A stretch of DNA of 11,313 nucleotides from Moraxellaceae bacterium UBA2032. Lineage in GTDB: Bacteria; Pseudomonadota; Gammaproteobacteria; Pseudomonadales; Moraxellaceae. The stretch lies in the NCBI GenBank assembly GCA_002333125.1, contig DDBM01000047.1:1-11313 (forward strand), given 5' to 3'. The notes below the pieces were generated by a model. It ran no database searches. It saw only the letters and a list, made by a program, of their open reading frames with translations, and was not told where the DNA came from. This document shows positions 6,729-11,313 of the stretch, piece after piece; positions within the stretch are counted from its first letter, which is position 1, and the number at the start of each line of letters is the position of its first letter. A program made the position numbers and the translations under genes.

Positions 6729-7252
6729 TTTACAGTTTAGGTGAGCAGCAACTACAAACAGAGGGCGATTATTGGATTGCCGATAACGCCACCGTCATTG
6801 GCGCGGTCGTATTAAAAAACAACGCTAGTGTATGGTTTAATGTAGTTATCCGTGCCGACAACGACACCATTACCATCGGCGAAAACACTAATATTCAAGA
6901 TGGCTCGGTGTTACATACCGATAGTGGTGTGCCATTAACCGTAGGTAATAATGTGACGGTTGGGCATAAAGTTATGTTACATGGCTGCACTATTGGCGAT
7001 AACACCTTAATTGGCATTAATGCCGTGGTGTTAAATCATGCCAAAATTGGCAAAAATTGTATTATTGGTGCCAACGCGCTTATAACCGAACGCCAACAAA
7101 TTCCAGATAACTCTTTAGTGGTTGGTTCACCTGCCAAAGTGGTTAAAACTATTTCTGATGCCCAAGCCCAAATGTTGCAAATGAGCGCGTTGCACTATGT
7201 TCAAAATTTTAAGCGTTATCAAACTCAACTTAAACCTAACCCCGCACACTGA
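6725..7252 (+). CDS. Gamma-class carbonic anhydrase-like protein (YrdA/PaaY family)
   Basis: A 175-residue left-handed beta-helix protein built from hexapeptide repeats (for example 'ATVIGAVVL', '[10 protein letters not shown]', '[15 protein letters not shown]', '[15 protein letters not shown]'), followed by a C-terminal helix. The three zinc/iron histidines of gamma carbonic anhydrases are present: H64 in 'VLHTD', and H81 and H86 in 'GHKVMLHGC'. R43, D45, Q58 and D59, which support the active site in Cam-type enzymes, are also present. It lacks the acidic loop of archaeal Cam, like E. coli YrdA and CaiE/PaaY relatives, several of which have weak or unproven activity. So hydration of CO2 is plausible but acyltransferase-like or unknown roles remain possible. 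Its stop codon lies inside an inserted-looking repeat (7247-7266), so the last residues (KPNPAH) may not be ancestral. Confidence 0.92.
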   Translation: MIYSLGEQQLQTEGDYWIADNATVIGAVVLKNNASVWFNVVIRADNDTITIGENTNIQDGSVLHTDSGVPLTVGNNVTVGHKVMLHGCTIGDNTLIGINAVVLNHAKIGKNCIIGANALITERQQIPDNSLVVGSPAKVVKTISDAQAQMLQMSALHYVQNFKRYQTQLKPNPAH

Positions 7253-7266
7253 GCGTAGTCGAAGTG
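7247..7266 (+). repeat. GAGCGNAGTCGA repeat, copy 2
   Basis: CACTGAGCGTAGTCGAAGTG; outer arms CACT/AGTG pair perfectly around the conserved core. The TGA at 7250-7252 is the stop codon of the carbonic anhydrase-like gene. Confidence 0.88.
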
Positions 7267-7275
7267 TCAATCATT

Positions 7276-7295
7276 GGTTTCGACTCCGCTCAACC
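7276..7295 (-). repeat. GAGCGNAGTCGA repeat, copy 3 (inverted)
   Basis: On the minus strand it reads GGTTGAGCGGAGTCGAAACC, with arms GGTT/AACC. It has the same core as its neighbours but opposite orientation and a different, still pairing, arm sequence. Confidence 0.88.
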
Positions 7296-7309
7296 AGCTT
7301 AAAAACGTT

Positions 7310-7329
7310 CCCTGAGCGAAGTCGAAGGG
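7310..7329 (+). repeat. GAGCGNAGTCGA repeat, copy 4
   Basis: CCCTGAGCGAAGTCGAAGGG; arms CCCT/AGGG pair perfectly. It ends 50 nt before the hydrolase start codon. Together with the two preceding copies it fills most of the 127-nt gap between the carbonic anhydrase-like and hydrolase genes. Confidence 0.9.
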
Positions 7330-7379
7330 ATAGTTTAAGCAAACGCCAACAAGTCTTAGAATCAAATTTAAGGTTTTTT

Positions 7380-8321
7380 ATGTCCAAATATCAAGCTTTA
7401 CCCTTACGCACTCGTTTATTCGCCAAACTAACGGCCTCGTCAGATTACTTAGCTAAAGCACCTGACGCATTTTTAAAGTCATTTCAGCAAGCAGGTGTAA
7501 ACCCCTTATTGGGGCGTGTTTTGTTTGGTAAAAATGAAACAATGGCACGTATTGTTGAGCAAAAAGTACCGTGTGAGGCAGGTGATGTGACGGTGCGTTG
7601 TTATTATCCTGTTTTGGATGTTGATTTGCCTGTTATTTTGTTTTTTCATGCAGGCGGTTGGGTTATTGGTAATCTCGAAACCCATGATGCTTTGTGTAGA
7701 CGTATAGCAAAACTGACGGGCTGTTTAGTGATTTCGGTCGATTACGCCTTAGCTCCTTGGGTCAAATATCCTGTGCCAGTCTTGCAAGGAGAAGCGGTAT
7801 TGCAATGGGTAATGAGTCAAGGCGCGGCTATTCATGCAAACCCACAAAAAATTATTGTGATGGGTGATAGTGCAGGTGGAAACTTGTCGGCAGTATTGGC
7901 GCGTAAATATCGTCAAGATATTTTGGCACAAGTGTTAATTTATCCAATTTTAGATGCGACTTTAACGAGCCAAAGTGTGCAGCAGTATTCTGACGCACCT
8001 GTGTTAAGCAAAAAAATGGTGCAGTTTTTTGTAGACTGTTACATTAGGACGCAAGCGGATAAATACCAAGAAGATGTGTCGCCGCTATTTGCCACAGACT
8101 TTAATAATTTGCCACCCTGTTTAATGATAACGGGTGAGTTTGATATTTTGCGTGAAGATGGTTTTGCCTATGTGCAAAAACTTAAAGCCGCAGGTAACAG
8201 CACTCAACACGAGCATTATCCTGATATTCATGGTTTTATTAGTTTGCCGTATTTGTGCGCGTCTACTCAAGAAGCCACACAAGCTGTTGTTAAGTTTGTT
8301 AAAGAAAAAACAAGTATATGA
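7380..8321 (+). CDS. Alpha/beta hydrolase, hormone-sensitive lipase (HSL, family IV) type
   Basis: A 313-residue carboxylesterase-like protein, probably cytoplasmic since no signal peptide is seen. The HSL oxyanion motif appears as 'HAGGW' (H90-W94), a variant of HGGG. The nucleophile elbow is 'GDSAGGN' with S164. The acid is probably D255 in 'GEFDILREDG', and the catalytic histidine H284 in 'DIHGF'. Family members hydrolyse short-chain acyl esters; the natural substrate is unknown. ATG 7380 is chosen because TAAGG lies 6 nt upstream. The frame stays open back to 7197, but that extension translates the repeat cluster into arginine/serine-rich text (ERSRS, ERSRR) and overlaps the preceding gene, so it is not real. 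The stop codon is formed by the first bases of an inverted repeat (8320-8328). Confidence 0.92.
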   Translation: MSKYQALPLRTRLFAKLTASSDYLAKAPDAFLKSFQQAGVNPLLGRVLFGKNETMARIVEQKVPCEAGDVTVRCYYPVLDVDLPVILFFHAGGWVIGNLETHDALCRRIAKLTGCLVISVDYALAPWVKYPVPVLQGEAVLQWVMSQGAAIHANPQKIIVMGDSAGGNLSAVLARKYRQDILAQVLIYPILDATLTSQSVQQYSDAPVLSKKMVQFFVDCYIRTQADKYQEDVSPLFATDFNNLPPCLMITGEFDILREDGFAYVQKLKAAGNSTQHEHYPDIHGFISLPYLCASTQEATQAVVKFVKEKTSI

Positions 8322-8437
8322 CTTACGCATTTTGCCAAAATTATCGCGTTTTCACCCCCCTCAGTCCCCCCTTAATAAGGGGGGATGCCAAAGGCAGGGG
8401 GATAAATGTGAACAAATAAGCGATACCCGCGTAAGTC
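8319..8437. mobile_element. Possible MITE-like element with 9-bp terminal inverted repeats
   Basis: GACTTACGC at 8320-8328 is exactly repeated in inverse as GCGTAAGTC at 8429-8437. The ~118-nt segment between holds no gene, is too small to encode a transposase, and has a strong palindrome at 8365-8385. This is the shape of a miniature inverted-repeat element, but no clear target-site duplication is visible, and a single copy in the window does not prove mobility. The left end supplies the hydrolase stop codon (8319-8321). Confidence 0.4.
8365..8385. repeat. GC-rich palindrome, family 2, copy D
   Basis: A perfect 9-bp stem, TCCCCCCTT/AAGGGGGGA, with loop AAT. Imperfect outer arms (ACCCCCCTCAG before, GGCAGGGGGAT after) continue the symmetry. 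It lies about 45 nt after the hydrolase stop and may serve as a terminator or mRNA-stabilising structure between the convergent genes. Confidence 0.82.
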
Positions 8438-8443
8438 CTAAAA

Positions 8444-8467
8444 GATGGGTTGAGGTGCGAAACCCAC
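8444..8467 (+). repeat. GGGTTGAGG-family hairpin, copy 3
   Basis: GATGGGTT, the 9-nt loop gaggtgcga, then AACCCAC: a 6-bp core stem with one mismatch further out. It has the same stem core and similar loop as the copies at 5138-5160 and 5250-5274. Confidence 0.72.
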
Positions 8468-8493
8468 AAAAAACCTTTAACGCGGGCTGTATT

Positions 8494-8526
8494 CCCTCTC
8501 CTTTTAGGAAAGGGCTAGGGTGAGGT
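8494..8526. repeat. GC-rich palindrome, family 2, copy E
   Basis: CCCTCTCCT and AGGAAAGGG pair with one mismatch around a TTT loop, followed by the family tail CTAGGGTGAGGT. The tail ends 3 nt from the stop codon of the minus-strand corB-like gene, so it would be the 3' end structure of that transcript. Confidence 0.75.
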
Positions 8527-8529
8527 CTG

Positions 8530-9789
8530 CTAATCCTCTGCCAATACCAATTGCTTAATTTTAGCGGCTTTAATAGTGTTGTCTCTAATTTGCATCACTT
8601 CAATATAAAAGCTATCTAAACGCAAACCCACCGACGCATCAGGAATGGTCTCTAGCTGCTCCAAAATTAAACCACTAAGCGTTTTTGCGCCATCTGTAGG
8701 AAGTTTCCAGTGCATTGAGCGATTAATATCCCTAATACTTAAACTACCATCCATCATAAAGTAGCCATCACTGTGCGGTAAAATATCTTGGTGGTTTTCG
8801 GAGATGTTGGTAGTAAATTCACCCACAATCTCTTCTAAAATATCTTCTAAAGTCACAATGCCTTGCACCACACCATATTCATCAACCACTAAACCTAAAC
8901 GGCGTTTTTGTTTTTGAAACTGTAATAGTTGAGCTTGAAGAGGGGTGCTTTCGGGAACGTAATACGGCTCACGAACATATTGCATAATTTCGTCTTTAGT
9001 TAGGTTTTCTTGACCTAAAAAGCGTGTTGCGTTACGCACATGCAAAATGCCTACAATATTATTGAGTTCGCCTTTATAAGCAGGTAATCGTGTATGATGC
9101 GTGGTGCGTAATATATCTATAATATCGTCCACGCTATCATCTAAATTAATACCAAGCACTTCTTGGCGCGGAATCATAATATCATTAACAGTAATATTAT
9201 CTAATTCTAAAATACCTAATAACATATTACGATGTTTAGTCGGTAAAAATACATCATGTAAAATAGAATGTAATTCTTCTCGGGTGAGTTTGTCTTTTTT
9301 GTCAGAGTTTTGAGTATTAAGTTGAAACAGTAGATTAGTGATTTTATTTAATAACCACACTAAAGGATAAATAGCTTTTAATAAAAAAGCTAATATATGT
9401 GAGGCAAAACCTGATATGCGTTCTGGGTGACTAGCGGCATAGGTTTTAGGGCCTACTTCACAAAAAACGAGCATGACAAAGGTCAGTACGCCTGCAGCAA
9501 TACTTGCGCCAACATTACCAAAGATTTTTATACCAATGAGGGTGGCAACCACAGCAGCTAAATTGTTAACCGTATTATTGCCAATTAAGATAACACCTAT
9601 CAGGCGGTCTGGTTGTTGTAATAGTTTTAGAATACGTAGTGCCGTTTTGTTACCAAGCTTTGCTTGATGTTTAAGTCGGTAACGATTAGAGGTCATAATG
9701 CCTGTTTCGGAAGCCGAAAAAAACGCAGAACCCACTAAAAATAAAAACAATAGGCCAAACAAAAAGCCCAAACTATGACTGTCGTCCAA
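8530..9789 (-). CDS. CorB/YfjD-like CNNM-CBS domain membrane protein (HlyC/CorC family)
   Basis: A 419-residue inner-membrane protein of the CNNM/CorC family, implicated in Mg2+ transport or efflux. The N-terminal DUF21/CNNM domain has about four membrane segments (roughly 6-27, 62-87, 93-115, 128-152) and the conserved 'SASETG' (25-30), 'GNNTVNN' (70-76) and 'EVGPK' (111-115) motifs that line the ion site. A cytosolic CBS pair follows (about 205-330), ending in 'TLEDILEEIVGEF', then a CorC/HlyC domain to the C-terminus. It matches E. coli YfjD (CorB) throughout and has the same neighbour, a ypjD-like gene. No ATG is suitably placed; TTG 9789, preceded by TAGGG 8 nt upstream, gives the expected N-terminus. 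It lies 72 nt after the ypjD-like gene and is probably cotranscribed. Confidence 0.92.
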   Translation of the reverse strand: MDDSHSLGFLFGLLFLFLVGSAFFSASETGIMTSNRYRLKHQAKLGNKTALRILKLLQQPDRLIGVILIGNNTVNNLAAVVATLIGIKIFGNVGASIAAGVLTFVMLVFCEVGPKTYAASHPERISGFASHILAFLLKAIYPLVWLLNKITNLLFQLNTQNSDKKDKLTREELHSILHDVFLPTKHRNMLLGILELDNITVNDIMIPRQEVLGINLDDSVDDIIDILRTTHHTRLPAYKGELNNIVGILHVRNATRFLGQENLTKDEIMQYVREPYYVPESTPLQAQLLQFQKQKRRLGLVVDEYGVVQGIVTLEDILEEIVGEFTTNISENHQDILPHSDGYFMMDGSLSIRDINRSMHWKLPTDGAKTLSGLILEQLETIPDASVGLRLDSFYIEVMQIRDNTIKAAKIKQLVLAED

Positions 9790-9861
9790 GTGAAAAACCC
9801 TATACCTAATAAAGTGTGCGTATCTAATCTGTTTTAAAGAATCAAGTCAAATTAAAAGTGT

Positions 9862-10674
9862 TTAAACTCTTTGCAAAATAAGCTCTAAAACAACTTTACT
9901 ACCCAAAAAGCCCAGTAGTAAAAAACCAAAACCGATTAAGGTAAATTTAACCGCACGCTGACCACGCCAGCCACGCCAATAATGCCCAGCTAACAAAGTG
10001 CCAAAGATAAACCATGCCAAAATAGTTAACACAGTTTTATGGAGTAGATGTTGAGCAAAAATATTATCTAAGGTAATAAAGCCGCTAATAATGGCTAACG
10101 ATAATAAAATAAAGCCAAAAGAAATAAAATCAAATAATACCGATTCCATGGTTTGCAGCGGTGGCATAATGCTTAATAAAGGATTTTGGCTTTTATGGCG
10201 ATGGTTTTTTAAATTGTTATTTTGTATCGCTAATAAGATGGCATGTAAGGCCGCTAAAAATAAAACACTGTAGGCAAAAATAGATAAAATAATATGGCTT
10301 TCTGCACCTTTGGGTAAATCAGTTAATGGCTGATACGGTGCGTGAAATAAAATAGAAGCTAATATGCCAAATGCTGCCGCAGGATAGGCAAATAAACTCA
10401 TCACTAATAAAGGTCGATAACTACTAATCGCAATATGTAAACAGGCAATGATCCAACCAATCAGCGATAAAATATTAAAAAAGCCTAAGTTAATACCATT
10501 ATATTGGTAAATGTGTTCGATAATACTAAAGCCATGCAACGGCAATGCAATCGCACCTAAACTCAAAATTAGCATTTTGGAGGGGGTTTGTTGTGTCATT
10601 AAGGCGCGGCATAACAAAGCACATGCTAAAAAATAGCAGGCGATGGCTAAAAGTCCTGCAAGTTGAGCAATCAT
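9862..10674 (-). CDS. ypjD: YpjD-like inner-membrane protein (CcsA/cytochrome c assembly family)
   Basis: A 270-residue polytopic membrane protein with about eight hydrophobic segments. It matches E. coli YpjD, a member of the CcsA/HemX-like cytochrome c assembly family. Conserved histidines stand at H127 ('SHIILSIFAYS'), H212 ('LHKTVLTILAWF') and H231 ('GHYWRGWRG'); in haem-handling relatives such histidines bind haem, so a haem-related role is possible but unproven for YpjD. The full WWD motif of CcsA is not evident. ATG 10674 is chosen because its N-terminus (MIAQLAGLLAIACYF) starts at the first membrane segment as in relatives; TAGGA lies unusually close upstream. A TTG at 10689 would add five residues and has no better site. 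The order ffh / ypjD / corB, with ffh divergent, is conserved with E. coli. Confidence 0.88.
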   Translation of the reverse strand: MIAQLAGLLAIACYFLACALLCRALMTQQTPSKMLILSLGAIALPLHGFSIIEHIYQYNGINLGFFNILSLIGWIIACLHIAISSYRPLLVMSLFAYPAAAFGILASILFHAPYQPLTDLPKGAESHIILSIFAYSVLFLAALHAILLAIQNNNLKNHRHKSQNPLLSIMPPLQTMESVLFDFISFGFILLSLAIISGFITLDNIFAQHLLHKTVLTILAWFIFGTLLAGHYWRGWRGQRAVKFTLIGFGFLLLGFLGSKVVLELILQRV

Positions 10675-10709
10675 AGTCCTAAAAACCAAGATAATAGATG
10701 AAAGCAGCG

Positions 10710-10715
10710 ATTATA
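10710..10715 (-). promoter_or_regulatory. Candidate -10 box for the ypjD-corB transcript
   Basis: The minus strand reads TATAAT here, about 36 nt upstream of the ypjD-like ATG, but no convincing -35 element lies at 16-18 nt. Placement in the divergent gap is appropriate; support is limited to the one box. Confidence 0.3.
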
Positions 10716-10837
10716 GCGGCTTTTTGGCGTAAACAGGGGTATTAGCTATAGCATAACGTAAGCATTTTGCCTATCCTTAGCAATATTTTTGGATTTTCTT
10801 CTACTTAAATCAAGCTAAAGGCTGAGTACGAGGAAAA

Positions 10838-10843
10838 TATAAT
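10838..10843 (+). promoter_or_regulatory. Candidate -10 box for ffh
   Basis: A perfect TATAAT lies 33 nt before the ffh start codon and would give a leader of about 25 nt. The -35 position holds only a weak match. The 187-nt divergent gap contains no repeats of the families seen between 5.1 and 8.5 kb. Confidence 0.38.
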
Positions 10844-10876
10844 TAGATTTTTGACAAGACAAAAAAGCGATTCACT

Positions 10877-11313
10877 ATGTTTGATAATTTAACCGAACGC
10901 CTTTCCCAAAGTTTACGTAATGTGGCAGGAACAGGCAAATTAACCGAAGATAATATTAAAGACACCTTACGCGAAGTGCGTATGGCTTTGTTAGAGGCCG
11001 ACGTTGCGTTAACGGTGGTTAAAGACTTTATTGAGCGTATTCGTAGCCAAGCACTTGGCCAAGAGGTTATGCAAGCCTTATCACCGGGTCAAGCCTTTGT
11101 TAAGTTGGTGTTTGACGAGTTAGTACGCACTATGGGTGATGCTAACGAGGTACTTAACTTACACGCCGCTCCGCCAGCCGTTGTGCTAATGGCAGGTTTA
11201 CAAGGGGCTGGTAAAACCACCACTGTTGCCAAATTAGCTAAGTTTTTACAAGAACGTCATAAGAAAAAAGTATTAGTGGTGTCGTGTGATATTTATCGTC
11301 CTGCGGCCATTAA
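10877..11313 (+). CDS. ffh: Signal recognition particle GTPase Ffh/SRP54 (3' end outside the window)
   Basis: The first 145 codons of Ffh, the protein subunit of the signal recognition particle, which binds signal sequences of nascent inner-membrane proteins and delivers ribosomes to FtsY at the membrane. The start 'MFDNLTERLSQSLRNVAGTG' and 'LTEDNIKDTLREVRMALLEADVAL' are the helical N domain, nearly as in E. coli. The G domain begins with the P-loop 'GLQGAGKTT' (107-115), and continues through 'KKKVLVVSCDIYRPAAIK' before the sequence ends. The remaining G domain and the methionine-rich M domain are beyond the window. Only a weak ribosome-binding site precedes the ATG. The gene is divergent from the ypjD-like gene. 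Confidence 0.97.
   Translation, partial: MFDNLTERLSQSLRNVAGTGKLTEDNIKDTLREVRMALLEADVALTVVKDFIERIRSQALGQEVMQALSPGQAFVKLVFDELVRTMGDANEVLNLHAAPPAVVLMAGLQGAGKTTTVAKLAKFLQERHKKKVLVVSCDIYRPAAI

Noticed and set aside
7247..7329. Three regularly placed repeats resembling a tiny CRISPR array
   Set aside because: Repeats alternate in orientation, the intervals are only 9 and 14 nt, arms differ between copies, and no cas gene is present.
7197..7379. In-frame upstream extension of the hydrolase gene giving a 374-residue protein
   Set aside because: The extension overlaps the carbonic anhydrase-like gene and translates the repeat cluster into low-complexity Arg/Ser text; ATG 7380 has its own TAAGG site and gives the normal family length.
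8134..8523. Plus-strand reading frame across the hydrolase end and the repeats
   Set aside because: It is out of frame with the hydrolase, runs through the repeats, and has no recognisable domain or ribosome-binding site.
10851..10856. Perfect TTGACA upstream of ffh
   Set aside because: A -10 box at 17 nt would fall on the ffh start codon and the bases there do not match TATAAT.

Overview
The window looks like an AT-rich gammaproteobacterial chromosome. The strongest sign is at the right end, where ffh is read divergently from a ypjD-like gene followed by a corB/yfjD-like gene, the arrangement known from Escherichia coli. The YcaO protein also matches the E. coli YcaO type closely. A filamentous sulfur bacterium (Thiotrichales/Beggiatoaceae-like) would fit the composition and the abundant small repeats, but that is only a guess.

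Layout. 1-2156: the 3' part of a TRAP transporter large permease (DctM) and its Tat-exported TakP-type binding protein (DctP), 2 nt apart. 2230-2819: a compact type II toxin-antitoxin pair with a VapC-like PIN toxin and a 4-nt overlap. 2917-5115: a 732-residue OsmC-YcaO fusion. 5307-5849 (minus) and 6012-6590 (plus): two Nudix hydrolases read divergently, one with a zinc ribbon and one of the NudL/CoA pyrophosphatase type. 6725-7252: a gamma-class carbonic anhydrase-like protein preceded by a five-codon leader ORF. 7380-8321: an HSL-family alpha/beta hydrolase. 8530-9789 and 9862-10674 (minus): a CorB-like CNNM/CBS membrane protein and a YpjD-like CcsA-family membrane protein. 10877 to the end: the start of ffh (SRP54 GTPase).

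The genes are mostly of recognisable families: uptake of a small organic acid, nucleotide clean-up, CO2/bicarbonate chemistry, ester hydrolysis, a ribosome-modification accessory, and membrane-protein housekeeping. No new multigene defence or biosynthetic system is visible.

The unusual structure is between the genes. From about 5.1 to 8.5 kb every intergenic gap contains short palindromic repeats, belonging to at least three families plus one possible MITE-like inverted-repeat element, while none were found in the gaps on either side. Stems differ between copies but mostly keep pairing, and several repeats supply or touch the stop codon of the neighbouring gene. No stretch over 300 bases is without a gene.
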